DNA from: a virus
Direction: 5' to 3' (one strand)
Virus record (IMG/VR): IMGVR_UViG_3300023171_000009
Coordinates: 34,477-98,476 of that record
DNA: 64,000 bases
A program made the translations under genes and the position numbers. Each line of letters opens with the position of its first letter. The stretch's first letter is position 1. A model generated the notes under the pieces. The model did not search any database. It was not told the origin of the DNA and saw only the letters and a list, made by a program, of their open reading frames with translations. Below are positions 50,022-59,120 of this stretch, piece by piece.

Positions 50022-51198
50022 TGTAAGCTGGTTGTAAAACTTCAAATATCAAGAACGCGATTTCATCTTCCGGAAGAACGACGTTAGTTGTTTGATTTAC
50101 TATCAGGTTTCCTATGCCTAACCATGTAGCGAATCCTACGGTAGTAGGTTGTATAATACCTTCCCTTGCCTCTTTATTTAAGTCCGCTGCGATATCAAAA
50201 GCGGAGCGCTTATACCTTACGCAAGAATCATAGTAATATCGGTATACACGGTCATAAATGCTAGTTTTTTCCGCGTCTGACAAACGATAATCGTCAACTT
50301 TATCAAATCCTCCAAACGTAAGCACAAGATTATGCAAGGACGGGAACTGAAATGGGCTTACCTTTATACTGGCTAAAGGTGCTTTGATTATAACGTCATG
50401 GACTCCGTCAATCGCCAGCGTTTTGATTATCCATCCTAAAGTTATGTCCTGTCCGAGAGCTAGTTGATTGTCAAAAGCATCAGTTATAATTGCGGATAAC
50501 TGATTGAACACATCAATTGGCGTAGTCTGCTTAAGTATGATAGTCGCTTGGATTGTTACTAGAACCGGCCTCGCGGCTTCCGCCTGAATAAGATCGCTAA
50601 CTACCTTAACATTGGGTTGTTGTAGTGCAAAGTTAACCTTTTCCAATAGATCAATGGAAGGAACTCCGGTTGATTCATAACTTAATACGGCAACGGACAC
50701 CCTTCCTCCCATATTATATCCATCAGGGAAATCAGGGCTATAAATATTAACGTCTCTAACTCTTGCGTCCGCTTTTAACGCTATTGCGCGATAATAAGCT
50801 TCCGAACCCGCACCATTTCTCCCTGCAATAGTTGCAAAAAGCCTATCACGTAGTCTATCATCTGGCTCATATACTGCCGGAATAGGAGGCTCTGAATCAG
50901 GATCACCAGAATCCACTAAAACGCGGGTAACCCCTTCTGACAACGCTAGATGCTCCAAGTCTCCTTCCGCAGCAAATGCAATAAGCCGTGAGCGCGCTAC
51001 TTTATTGATATACAAACGAAGTATCAATTCGCGCCAAGAACCATGTCTTAGCACTTTTGTTACCGGATCACTTTTAAGAAAGTAAGCGTAAGTAGGATCA
51101 AGTTCTTTAAAAAACTCAATGTCCCTTGTTTCAATAACAGCTAGATCCGGCTCTTCAAGGACGGTAGGCGCTGGAATAGTTGAGAAATCTAAAGCCAT
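50008..51198 (-). CDS. gpJ-like baseplate wedge protein
   Basis: 396 residues. LRHGSWRELILRLYINKVARSRLIAFAAEGDLEHLA, then LRDRLFATIAGRNGAGSEAYYRAIALKADARVRDVNIYSPDF...VSVAVLSYE, are gpJ/Baseplate_J motifs. The 13-mer variant (50824-50836) encodes ATIAG in the same region. It would form wedges with gpW and gpI. Confidence 0.9.
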   Translation of the reverse strand: MALDFSTIPAPTVLEEPDLAVIETRDIEFFKELDPTYAYFLKSDPVTKVLRHGSWRELILRLYINKVARSRLIAFAAEGDLEHLALSEGVTRVLVDSGDPDSEPPIPAVYEPDDRLRDRLFATIAGRNGAGSEAYYRAIALKADARVRDVNIYSPDFPDGYNMGGRVSVAVLSYESTGVPSIDLLEKVNFALQQPNVKVVSDLIQAEAARPVLVTIQATIILKQTTPIDVFNQLSAIITDAFDNQLALGQDITLGWIIKTLAIDGVHDVIIKAPLASIKVSPFQFPSLHNLVLTFGGFDKVDDYRLSDAEKTSIYDRVYRYYYDSCVRYKRSAFDIAADLNKEAREGIIQPTTVGFATWLGIGNLIVNQTTNVVLPEDEIAFLIFEVLQPAYNAIT

Positions 51199-51210
51199 AA
51201 ATAATGTAGG

Positions 51211-51636
51211 TTAAGCGGCGATTTGTTTTTTGAAATCCAGTTCCATGTTTTGAAATTTTAAAGCAGCGCCACCTAGTCTATAGGTAGCATAAAGATCCAA
51301 GTGGATCTTACCGTTTTTTGAATCAGCCATTTTAAACGACATCCTAGTTACTTGTAACCGTGGCTCATAACTACTCAGAGCCGTTACCGTGTAGTATGTT
51401 GCCTTGGCTCGCCAAGAGGCGTTAAATGGCCTATCTAAAAGCAAGTTTAAACTTGAACCGTAGTTAGGGTCATCAACTCTAGTTCCTATCGGCGTAGTTA
51501 GCAAGTCTACGATTGATTGTAATAAATGCCTGAATTCCGTTATGTCTTTACCATTAGAACGGCTCATTAAAGTATACGGATTATCGTATACAGATTGCTC
51601 TTCTGTATAAACAGATATTAATACTTCATCAGGCAT
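51211..51636 (-). CDS. gpW/gp25-like baseplate protein
   Basis: 141 residues from ATG 51636 (MPDEVLISVYTEEQ). Longer starts overlap the previous gene. Contains EFRHLLQSIVDLLTTPIGTRVDDPNYGSSLNLLLDRP, the gp25 signature, then a beta-rich end (TRMSFKMADSKNGKIHLD). Forms the baseplate inner ring with gpJ. Confidence 0.88.
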   Translation of the reverse strand: MPDEVLISVYTEEQSVYDNPYTLMSRSNGKDITEFRHLLQSIVDLLTTPIGTRVDDPNYGSSLNLLLDRPFNASWRAKATYYTVTALSSYEPRLQVTRMSFKMADSKNGKIHLDLYATYRLGGAALKFQNMELDFKKQIAA

Positions 51637-51640
51637 ATAA

Positions 51641-52771
51641 TTAAGAATGAATAGCCGGGTCAGTGGCAGGGATGTAAGGATCATTTCCCGGAATCATAGC
51701 AGGCCATGATTTAGGAACATAGGCATTGATAGCGGGAGCTGCGCTAGGATCGGGAGCCTGCCCCGCAGGATAAGTTACCGGAGAAGCAGGCATACTAAAC
51801 CAATCATAGGACGTGCCTTGAAGTGTAACTACAGAGCCAGTCATATCAAGGGCAGCACCATTTGAGGTTAGTGTAACATACCCTGAACTGCTTATTACTG
51901 CGGAAGTATTAGCGGTGTTAAGCGATATCCCTTGTGCATCAAGTATGGACTTAACCTGTTGATTAACTAGCTCCGAAATTATAGAGCTTGCGGTTAGCTC
52001 TTGAATAGTTTTTTCTACGCGTAACAATATCGCGTCTTGTGTTATTTTTAATTGAGCCGCTTCAGCAACTTGTGCGTTAATGCTAGTTTGATCAAGCTTA
52101 ACAAAAGAGGCTCCTTTAATTAGTGCAATGATTTCACTTTTGGATAACCGAATAGCAGTAGCGGCACCATCAACTTGAAGTTCAATCCTATCTTCGTAAA
52201 CCGCTATCGATGTATTCTTTACCCGTAAGCTTATTTGATCAATAGTGCCTTCAATACAGGCCCCCGGAGCCATTTCTTTACCTATAGTAACAAAGAATCT
52301 CCCGCCTTCAGGCAGATGTGTTCTAACGTGCTTCTGTCTTCTATCTATTTCATTTACAATAGCGTTGATAAGCTCTTTGTCCTCTCCGTAGGCCCATCGA
52401 CTTATTTCAGGATCAAGGGCAGCATGTGGTGCGTGGCCTTCTTTGTTTATACTGCAAAATATAAAGCCGTTTGTTATATCCCCGTTAGGTGAAAGAACGG
52501 CAACTTGATCGCCTAACTCATGAGCTTCCCAGCTTCTATTTTTACCGGCCCTAGAGACAGCTTGCGGAACCCAAAAAGACAGCACATCCGCCTTACCTTC
52601 TTTTTCATCAGGCATAGGCTCTTCACTTCCAATTCTAACACGGTATTTACCAGCGTCATGATCGACTTCCACCACTTCGCCAAAAGTAAGCATATCAGAT
52701 AGCCTCTTATTTAAGAGAGCTACTTGTGCATTTTGGTTAAAGCCTTTTGGCCTAGTGCTGCTGTTATTCAT
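51641..52771 (-). CDS. gpV-like baseplate spike
   Basis: 376 residues. Opening MNNSSTRPKGFNQNAQVAL with an OB-like region (GEVVEVDHDAGKYRVRIG) and GDQVAVLSPNGDITNGFIF, followed by beta-helix-type repeats (SQISLRVKNTSIAVYEDRIELQVDG, ISLNTANTSAVISSSGYVTLTSNGAALDM). This fits P2 gpV membrane-piercing spikes. A Pro-rich tail ends it. The 13-mer (52124-52136) encodes KSEIIALIK. Confidence 0.85.
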   Translation of the reverse strand: MNNSSTRPKGFNQNAQVALLNKRLSDMLTFGEVVEVDHDAGKYRVRIGSEEPMPDEKEGKADVLSFWVPQAVSRAGKNRSWEAHELGDQVAVLSPNGDITNGFIFCSINKEGHAPHAALDPEISRWAYGEDKELINAIVNEIDRRQKHVRTHLPEGGRFFVTIGKEMAPGACIEGTIDQISLRVKNTSIAVYEDRIELQVDGAATAIRLSKSEIIALIKGASFVKLDQTSINAQVAEAAQLKITQDAILLRVEKTIQELTASSIISELVNQQVKSILDAQGISLNTANTSAVISSSGYVTLTSNGAALDMTGSVVTLQGTSYDWFSMPASPVTYPAGQAPDPSAAPAINAYVPKSWPAMIPGNDPYIPATDPAIHS

Positions 52772-53691
52772 TGATTATCGGCGTATTGAATAGGAACTTG
52801 AATCAGTGCTGAATTGTAAGTCAGTGTAAGTAAATGGTCATTAGTGTATACAAGGGCGGTCCCGTAATCCGGTAATGGGGGAACGTCGTAATCGATATCC
52901 TCAAGTGCTGCCCTTAGCGAATTAACGCTAGGCAGTTGTGTTGTCGCGAAGAAAGCTCTAGTCTGCTTTGGAAATTCAGGGATCTTTTCGTATTTAGTTA
53001 GCTTTAGATTTTGGTCATAGATGCTGGCTACTCGTTTCCATTCATAAGCAATAGCCGTGCTTAGCAAAGCCGGAGGCTTAAGTTGCGGCCCATATATCCA
53101 TTCATCTTTAAATATAGGAATAGGGTTTTGACTGTATATAAGAGCTAATTCAGTAAATGGGATGGGGGTTTCTTCTTCGCTATCAAGCCAATCCGGTCCT
53201 TGTGCTAACCCTTTAAAGGCGGGGTTAAATACCGTATAGCCAAAACTCCAAACAACCTCATACCATAACTTAGCATTGTCAGAACCCAATGTCCCTTCAT
53301 CTATGTATAAAGGCGTATCCGATAACACGATTGTTACTGGCCTCCATCCTAAAATCGCGGCTTCTAATTCACCAACTAAAGGGTTAACAGAATCAACTAC
53401 TTTAACAGCGTCCTTACCCGCACCACTTCCTTTTTGTCTACTATTATCAACACAGACAACAAATGAAATCGTTGCAATTCTTGGTTGTGAACTACTAACC
53501 TTATTGTAAGCCTCGCCTGAACCTGACACTTTTGAAACTGCCAAGTAAGGTGTTTCTATGTTAAGACTTGGCAGCGTTACATTACTAAAAACGGAAAGAC
53601 CTGCTACGTTATTATTGAAGGAGGGGCATTTTGCCCTCAGCAAAAGCACAAGTTCTTCCATGCTAAAATCTCTTTTTGACGTAGCGCTCAT
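52768..53691 (-). CDS. DUF1834/gp37-like tail protein with C-terminal repeat
   Basis: 307 residues. The N-terminal 150 (MEELVLLLRAKCPSF...LYIDEGTLGSDNAKLWYEVVWSF) fits a tail terminator/gp37-like family. The last 30 residues (GTALVYTNDHLLTLTYNSALIQVP) match the C-terminal repeats of the gene at 54128-55168. Its ATG 53691 overlaps the next upstream stop. A 13-mer (53464-53476) encodes RIATISF. Confidence 0.65.
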   Translation of the reverse strand: MSATSKRDFSMEELVLLLRAKCPSFNNNVAGLSVFSNVTLPSLNIETPYLAVSKVSGSGEAYNKVSSSQPRIATISFVVCVDNSRQKGSGAGKDAVKVVDSVNPLVGELEAAILGWRPVTIVLSDTPLYIDEGTLGSDNAKLWYEVVWSFGYTVFNPAFKGLAQGPDWLDSEEETPIPFTELALIYSQNPIPIFKDEWIYGPQLKPPALLSTAIAYEWKRVASIYDQNLKLTKYEKIPEFPKQTRAFFATTQLPSVNSLRAALEDIDYDVPPLPDYGTALVYTNDHLLTLTYNSALIQVPIQYADNQ

Positions 53692-54125
53692 GTAGTTAGC
53701 TCAGAAAATATTTGTCTAATTTTGCTTTTATAAATCTCTCTATATCTATCAAACCCCGGTTTCATAAAAGGACGGGGTTCCATCTTACGGGTTCCGCGTT
53801 CTAGGAAATCAGGATAAGGTGCGCCGGTTTTACTCGTTACCCTTGGCGCTATACTTGCCCTCATCCCGCCGCTAGTATAACGCGGATTTAAATCCTTGTA
53901 AAGAGCACCTGACAATATTGCGGGATACTCACCCGGCGCACTGGCTTGATGTAGCCTGCCATTAATCTTATAGATGCGCCCATGTTTAGGCTTGCGCATC
54001 TCTCCTTGTATGTGTCTTTGAATCTCTCTAGCGTATTTACGTGTCCAGAATATAATCCTATTCCTAGCAGCTACAGGAATTTTAGAAAAGTTATTCGTAG
54101 GACGTAATACGCGAGCAACGGCCAT
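53688..54125 (-). CDS. head-tail joining/tail completion protein (gp10-like)
   Basis: 145 residues, very basic, with RNRIIFWTRKYAREIQRHIQGEMRKPKHGR and GALYKDLNPRYTSGGMRASIAP and PYPDFLERGTRKMEPRPFMKPGFD. The last part is a hallmark of HK97 gp10/P2 gpS-like phage virion morphogenesis proteins. It helps close the tail top. Confidence 0.8.
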   Translation of the reverse strand: MAVARVLRPTNNFSKIPVAARNRIIFWTRKYAREIQRHIQGEMRKPKHGRIYKINGRLHQASAPGEYPAILSGALYKDLNPRYTSGGMRASIAPRVTSKTGAPYPDFLERGTRKMEPRPFMKPGFDRYREIYKSKIRQIFSELTT

Positions 54126-54127
54126 AC

Positions 54128-55168
54128 CTAAAGATTAGTTGGAACAGTTACAAGGCTTCCTTCTGACGTATATACCATATCTCCATTTCTAGCATTAACT
54201 ATGGAATACCCATGTAGAACAGATAGACGTATATAAGAACCCACAATTTGAATCGCCCTTCCGTCATAGGTGTATACTTGCTGAGCATCCTTGGTATAGA
54301 CGAAAGAAGTTCCCGCTTGAGGGGTAGGCAAATCTATTATCTGTATTATGGCTCCATTGTTATCAAGGACGGGTAACCCTTCGTTTTCGTAAACAAACGC
54401 ATACCCTGTTTCAGGGGTATTAGTATAAAACCTAGGAATTCTTATAGCCGAACCGTCGTTTAGGAATGTCTGTTCCGCATTATTGGTATATACGTAAGAA
54501 AACCCTTCTTCCGGTATCATCACGCCAAGATCGGGAATCAGCGGATACTTATGATCATTTAAAACAACCACTCTGCCGTCTGCCAAATACAAGAAACTGT
54601 AATGCGTTCCTATCTGAATAGGTGTTCCGTTTTCGTCTCTTACTATCGTGGTTTCGTCTACAGTTAAGTAATTAAAGTCCTCAACTCCTGCGGGTGTATC
54701 ATCGGTCCAGTAAGGGTTAAATTCACGATTAAACGTAGTGTCGCCCGGCTCTGATACATCAATGTCCAAGTCCAAGGTAAAACCGCATTGTCCTACTTCT
54801 CCATACGGGTTACTGACAACTTCAAGGAAAGCGTTTATCTTTCGTTCGCGACGGGAACCGATTACCTTATAAACCCTCAAACCCCATACCACAAAATCAT
54901 TGAGCGTAACAAGCTGTCCTTCATCCCTTATAACGAATACAGTCTGTATTTTACTATCCGAATCAATGACGCCGTCCAGTCGTTCCTCTCCTTCATCAAC
55001 CGCCGCAAGCGTTTGGATAAACGGCTTAACACGTTCCTCAAATACAGCCGTTCCCTCTATGGCAACCTTTTTAGCGTGGATAAAGGCCACGGGTTCAACA
55101 AGTTCCCCCAGCCTGACTTTATTGTCAGCTTTCCACGCACCTTTACGGCCATTTGAATAACGTTTCAT
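54128..55168 (-). CDS. head-tail adaptor with five-fold C-terminal beta repeat
   Basis: 346 residues. Residues 1-130 contain VEPVAFIHAKKVAIEGTAVF and GLRVYKVIGSRRERKINAFLEVVSNP, as in head closure or head-tail connector proteins. Residues 160-346 hold five imperfect repeats of about 33 residues with the core G-x-S-F-V-Y-T-x-x...D-G-x-A-I-x-I (examples GFSYVYTNNAEQTFLNDGSA, GTSFVYTKDAQQVYTYDGRA). The end of 52768-53691 has one more copy. The repeats may be an exposed adhesive or decorating domain. Confidence 0.7.
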   Translation of the reverse strand: MKRYSNGRKGAWKADNKVRLGELVEPVAFIHAKKVAIEGTAVFEERVKPFIQTLAAVDEGEERLDGVIDSDSKIQTVFVIRDEGQLVTLNDFVVWGLRVYKVIGSRRERKINAFLEVVSNPYGEVGQCGFTLDLDIDVSEPGDTTFNREFNPYWTDDTPAGVEDFNYLTVDETTIVRDENGTPIQIGTHYSFLYLADGRVVVLNDHKYPLIPDLGVMIPEEGFSYVYTNNAEQTFLNDGSAIRIPRFYTNTPETGYAFVYENEGLPVLDNNGAIIQIIDLPTPQAGTSFVYTKDAQQVYTYDGRAIQIVGSYIRLSVLHGYSIVNARNGDMVYTSEGSLVTVPTNL

Positions 55169-55171
55169 CTA

Positions 55172-55816
55172 TTAAATAATACGGCGATTTACTTGGGAAC
55201 TCCAAAAGCCCGCTAACAATGATAGAGCACTCTGTGGTATAGCAAGGGCAGAATAATCGTTTACTTCTCCGGGGGTTGAAAGCCAATGTGCAATGATTTC
55301 AAAACATACATGAACCATCGAAGGTCTGTTAGGGTTTAGTTCGTCAAAACCGGCAGTGTATTTAACCGCTAGTTGTGATTTAATAGTGTAAGTAGTGCTA
55401 ACCCCATTTTCGTCGAGCCAAAGCAGGCTTGCGCTTGCCCTTCTATTGTCGGGCCTACTAAGCCTATATTTAGCGGGCAAAATAGACGTAGTGCCATCTA
55501 GCACTTCATCGATGCTGATAATAGGGCCGTTAGGTATAGCTATACCGTTTCTGGTTTGATCGCTGTCCACCCATTTTCCGTTAATCCCGTAAGGGTCGCA
55601 ACTGTAGCGAGGCTTATCGAAATAACTGATATACTGCGTAGGCAGAATAACACAACGGGCGGTCTGTCCTGCTAGTTGGACAGCCGCCCTTAACATGCGT
55701 TTCAGTTTATTATCAATCTTAGGACTGACAATTACTAAATCCGATTTGAGTTGTGCTAATGGATAGAAAGCCTCAAACGCCGTCTCCAGTGGAGGGGTTA
55801 AAAGCTCTGTAGTCAT
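55172..55816 (-). CDS. head-tail connector protein
   Basis: 214 residues. Start MTTELLTPPLETAFEAFYPLAQLKSDLVIV...LRAAVQLAGQTARCVILPTQYISYF is typical of small connector or gp6-like proteins of HK97-fold phages. A beta-rich centre and a C-terminal hydrophobic helix follow. The gene order (capsid, 126-residue protein, connector, adaptor, completion) is the usual one. The 13-mer variant (55289-55301) lies in the 3' part. Confidence 0.65.
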   Translation of the reverse strand: MTTELLTPPLETAFEAFYPLAQLKSDLVIVSPKIDNKLKRMLRAAVQLAGQTARCVILPTQYISYFDKPRYSCDPYGINGKWVDSDQTRNGIAIPNGPIISIDEVLDGTTSILPAKYRLSRPDNRRASASLLWLDENGVSTTYTIKSQLAVKYTAGFDELNPNRPSMVHVCFEIIAHWLSTPGEVNDYSALAIPQSALSLLAGFWSSQVNRRII

Positions 55817-55857
55817 AATGGTTAGTCATGCAAACAACTTTGAAATCGTTGCAATTC

Positions 55858-56238
55858 TTATTCAGGCTTTTTAGGCGCGGGACGGCTAGCAGCAGGACGG
55901 CCAACAGGGCGAACACCCGCCTTAGCTGCGATGTTAGGAGGCAGATGCCCGGCATCGTCGTCCCCGCCTTCTTCGCGTTCATCGTTGCTTTCTTCGAAAT
56001 CATCCTCAGCAATCTTTGCGGCGACTTTGGCGCTGGAAGTGATTTCGAATTTATAACGATTTTCGATCTTCCCTTCAACCGTAACCGGGTCGTAAACGTC
56101 TTTGAGAACCCTAGCGACTGCCGGACTGACAGGCTGCGGTTGATCACGCTGAAAAGTAAGAAAGCGGGGTTTATCGTCAGGAGTTTCAGGATCACGGAGG
56201 CTGAATTGATCGCCGCGAACAAGGATAGCAATTTGCAT
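55858..56238 (-). CDS. acidic/Pro-rich protein next to the capsid gene
   Basis: 126 residues. Beta-rich first 40 residues (AILVRGDQFSLRDPETPDD), helical middle, acidic run (EDDFEESNDEREEGGDDD) and an RPA-rich tail (RPVGRPAASRPAPKKPE). Tails of this type occur in several proteins here (SSB-like, Ycf46-like, RecA). Function unknown. A 13-mer (55841-55853) is just after the stop. Confidence 0.55.
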   Translation of the reverse strand: MQIAILVRGDQFSLRDPETPDDKPRFLTFQRDQPQPVSPAVARVLKDVYDPVTVEGKIENRYKFEITSSAKVAAKIAEDDFEESNDEREEGGDDDAGHLPPNIAAKAGVRPVGRPAASRPAPKKPE

Positions 56239-56274
56239 ATGGTTTTGTAGGTATTTAGATTTTGTTCAAAAGGT

Positions 56275-56328
56275 TATTATAAAAAGGCTGCTAGGTATAG
56301 AGGTTTTAAGTCCATACCTAACAGCCTT
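56275..56328 (-). terminator. terminator after the major capsid gene
   Basis: On the minus strand AAAGGCTG pairs with CAGCCTTT and, after one G-T wobble, TAGGTAT pairs with ATACCTA, a 16-bp stem, followed by TTTTATAAT. It lies between the capsid stop (56375) and the next gene, so it may reduce expression downstream of the capsid. Confidence 0.82.
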
Positions 56329-56374
56329 TGAACGACACCGGAAAGCAACCCCTAACTCTCCGATGTCAAGTATA

Positions 56375-57424
56375 TTAGGCGATACCGGTTGCCTTTACAA
56401 CGGCTTTTTCCTCTTCAATTTGGACGGCAACGCGGCAAGTCACAACGAACTTGAATTGACGGGTTTCAATGTCGCGGTCCACTTCCAGCGTAATCTTGCG
56501 GCGGATGCCGAAAATGATATTACGTGGATCGGTGAGGAACAAAGTGCCAGCGGCAAGGAGCGGAACTTCACGGGCAGGAATGCCGATAGGCGTCATGATA
56601 TCCCATCCGTTAACGGACAAGTCACCTAGACCGGTTGCCCTTGCGGCGTAAGCCATACGAAGATCAACTTCGTTATTAGGGTTAACCAAGAACCGCAACG
56701 CACCACGATTGCTGCGATACTTATTAGGCATTAATTTATAGATAGCTGCCAATAGCGTATGAGTCATTGGAGCGCTACCCGCAGCAAGAACGTTGCTAGT
56801 GGTGCGTTTGATAATACCGTCCTGAGCGGACAACAGACGATTAATCTGCGTGCTAGTGCCAAGGGTAGTGTCACCATAGAGAATCAGATTCTCCAAGTCG
56901 GCTGCGGATTGACCACCTACAAGGGCGAGCACGCTATCAACGAAGCCGTCCCCTTCAATGTTATCCTCTAGGGATTCATAAGGGATATTAACTTGGCCGA
57001 TAAGTTCCTCCGCATCAAGTTCAATGAAGCTAGCAACTGGCGTAGTGCGGTCACCGATAGGGACAGCGGTGTTTTCGATGCCGCGCACAAAAAACTGGTT
57101 ACCAATTCCGAGCTTAGGAATCTGGTATTTGTCAGTAGGCATCGGCTGAACGCGGCAGGAATTGAGAATGGTGGGACTCTCAATAAGGTCACGAATAAAA
57201 CGTGTTTCCTGCGTAGGGTTAAGCGTGCCTCCTTGGCTCCGCAGAGTGCTTGTTACAAGGTCAGCCTTGCGGACAAACTCCATGCGGGCGGAACGTTCGA
57301 AATCAGTTACCGAAATGTTATGCGCCTTCATCAAACGCATAAGTTCCTTCCGGCCTAGTTCGGCGTGCTGTAGAGATTTCTGAATGCGGCTAGCAGTCCC
57401 GGCTTTTTTCTTGATAATTGGCAT
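56375..57424 (-). CDS. major capsid protein, HK97-fold
   Basis: 349 residues. The order fits XkdG-like/HK97-fold phage capsids: N-terminal helical arm (KSLQHAELGRKELMRLMKAHN), RFIRDLIESPTILNSCRVQPM, a beta-region, GQVNIPYESLEDNIEGDGFVDSVLALVGG, and a C-terminal NIIFGIRRKITLEVDRDIETRQFKFVVTCRVAVQIEEEKAVV, typical of these capsids. Preceded by the acidic scaffold-like gene and followed by a strong terminator. The 13-mer (57460-57472) is upstream of the start. Confidence 0.85.
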   Translation of the reverse strand: MPIIKKKAGTASRIQKSLQHAELGRKELMRLMKAHNISVTDFERSARMEFVRKADLVTSTLRSQGGTLNPTQETRFIRDLIESPTILNSCRVQPMPTDKYQIPKLGIGNQFFVRGIENTAVPIGDRTTPVASFIELDAEELIGQVNIPYESLEDNIEGDGFVDSVLALVGGQSAADLENLILYGDTTLGTSTQINRLLSAQDGIIKRTTSNVLAAGSAPMTHTLLAAIYKLMPNKYRSNRGALRFLVNPNNEVDLRMAYAARATGLGDLSVNGWDIMTPIGIPAREVPLLAAGTLFLTDPRNIIFGIRRKITLEVDRDIETRQFKFVVTCRVAVQIEEEKAVVKATGIA

Positions 57425-57478
57425 ATAAATGGAATGTGAAATGTTTGTTGTGTTAGTTTTGAAATCGTTGCAAAGTTA

Positions 57479-58714
57479 TTAACGGCGTTTTTTGGTGTTA
57501 GCGTTCAATGGCATACAGCGTGCATTGAGCATTTTTTGAAGCGCGAAAGGATCACCCCTATCGTCTCCTTCTGTTTCGTTGTTGTCTTCTCCATCTTCAT
57601 CTTCCTCGTTAGCGTCTTCTCCATCCTCATCTTCATCCAATACAGGCGCGGGAGACTGGCCCAAACTTTTGCTCATCTTAATGACAAGTTCTTTAAGCGC
57701 AGCTAGCTCTTTACGAGTAGCGGAATCAGAAGCACTTTCCTTAACTTCAAGGAGGGCGGAAGCTTGTTTCTTAACCTTAACGGCAGGCGTGGACTTGGTA
57801 GGGGTTTCTTCGTCATCGTCCCCCAACAGTTCCTTAGCATATTCCGCCTTTTTAACTTTGGTAGGGGCAGATTTCCAAACACCAACTAGGGCACGAAGAT
57901 AATCGCCGTATTCAGTAATCAACCCGTCAACTTCTCCGTCAACGTCGTCAGACTTCATGAACACATTACGCAAACCAACGCGCATTGCGGCTTGAAGTTC
58001 ATTAAGCCCTAGCGGTCCTTTATCCTCGCTAGCCGCAATAACGGCTTCAATGGTTTTAGCGGCGGTGCCGACACTCCAAGAGTCAAACTTTTTGATGCGG
58101 TCAGCGACGGCGGCAGGAAGTTTTTTCGCTTTAGGCGTAAAGCTAGTGGCATCAGTAGCGGGAGCGTCCTTAGTCACTTCCTTTTTACCTTTAGCCTTAA
58201 CAACGGGTTTCACGTCTTCGGGCTTTGGCTTAACCACTTCTTCTTCCTCTTCCTCCGTTTCGGCATCGGCATCTTCCGAATCACTTTCAGCGTCGTCAGC
58301 GTCAGCGTCCTCCGCATCTTCCTCCGCATCTTCATCTGCGTCAGCGTCCTCCCCTTCCTCAGCGGCGTCAGCGTCATCTTCCACTGCTTCCTCCTTGGCT
58401 TTATCAGCCTTGGCAACTTTCTTAACAGGCTTCAATTCACCCGCGAAAATAACCATGCCTTCAACGTCGCTTCCGATGTTTTCAAGCTTGAGGAATTTGC
58501 TAGACGGAGAATCCACGACGACGAAGCGGTCAGCCTTCTCAAGGATAGTAACTCCTTCCATTTCGTATTTCTCATCAAGGACGGCCTGAACCGAATCTTG
58601 ATCTTCGAAATCCGATTTCAGGAATTCAATACGTTGAATAACCGGTTCTGGATTGGCCTTCTTAACAAGCTTTACGCGCCCGTTAGTAAGGCTAGATAGT
58701 TTTTTGAGTTTCAT
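57479..58714 (-). CDS. acidic scaffold-like protein
   Basis: 411 residues. Residues 1-95 contain a small domain (LKPVKKVAKADKAKEE after ILEKADRFVVVD). Residues about 105-180 are a dense Asp/Glu/Ala run (EDADADEDAEEDAED). Residues about 195-310 are helical with SVGTAAKTIEAVIAASEDKGPL. Near the end, basic-acidic alternation and SDSATRKELAALKELVIKMSK coiled coil follow. Position between protease and capsid is the scaffold position. The coiled coil near the end supports this. Confidence 0.6.
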   Translation of the reverse strand: MKLKKLSSLTNGRVKLVKKANPEPVIQRIEFLKSDFEDQDSVQAVLDEKYEMEGVTILEKADRFVVVDSPSSKFLKLENIGSDVEGMVIFAGELKPVKKVAKADKAKEEAVEDDADAAEEGEDADADEDAEEDAEDADADDAESDSEDADAETEEEEEEVVKPKPEDVKPVVKAKGKKEVTKDAPATDATSFTPKAKKLPAAVADRIKKFDSWSVGTAAKTIEAVIAASEDKGPLGLNELQAAMRVGLRNVFMKSDDVDGEVDGLITEYGDYLRALVGVWKSAPTKVKKAEYAKELLGDDDEETPTKSTPAVKVKKQASALLEVKESASDSATRKELAALKELVIKMSKSLGQSPAPVLDEDEDGEDANEEDEDGEDNNETEGDDRGDPFALQKMLNARCMPLNANTKKRR

Positions 58715-58744
58715 GTAATGTGTTTTATCAATAGTGGTTAGTAG

Positions 58745-59101
58745 TTAAGCCTTTACTCTTGGCATTTTGGTTCCAGAACGGCGATGATTTCGAACCATTC
58801 CTTTTGCCCCCGTCTTATCGTTTATGCGGGGTTTACGGTCCTCCGGCACAAAATAACGATTACCTCTCTTATCCCTTACCCATTTACCTTTAGGTTCTTT
58901 CGTAGCTGCTACCTTATTAATACTAGCAGGTTTAATAGCGCCGTCAAGCTGGATATCGGTAGGAGTTGTCTTGTTAGAGCGTTTTACGACGTGGAAAGCC
59001 AATCGATTAGCCGGACGATCTACAAGACTAACGTGAGTTACGTCCACGCTTTCCAACAATGAAACATTGCGCACAATCGTTTTCTTTTTTGGTGAAATCA
59101 T
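58745..59101 (-). CDS. XkdF-type C-terminal fragment
   Basis: 118 residues. VSLLESVDVTHVSLVDRPANRLAFHVVK resembles the V-x-H-V-S-L-V-D-x-P-A-N motif seen in the second part of XkdF-like prohead proteins. The rest is basic and disordered. The protease domain is in the gene just upstream (59121-59720), so the XkdF-type protein seems split in two. The 13-mer (59093-59105) overlaps its start region. Confidence 0.6.
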   Translation of the reverse strand: MISPKKKTIVRNVSLLESVDVTHVSLVDRPANRLAFHVVKRSNKTTPTDIQLDGAIKPASINKVAATKEPKGKWVRDKRGNRYFVPEDRKPRINDKTGAKGMVRNHRRSGTKMPRVKA

Positions 59102-59120
59102 TGCAAAGTTTAAGTGTTAG

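Noticed and set aside
49230-50045. TTG start for the gpI-like gene
   Set aside because: The ATG at 50021 matches the family start better and lessens the overlap with gpJ.
58050-58589. Ser/Ala-rich open frame on the plus strand opposite the acidic scaffold-like gene
   Set aside because: It is the complement of the Asp/Glu/Ala-rich repeats of the minus-strand gene, has no leader, and its composition is an artefact.
58780-58805. TTCGAACC string as a tRNA T-loop
   Set aside because: No acceptor or anticodon stem can be drawn and it lies inside a gene. I found no tRNA elsewhere.
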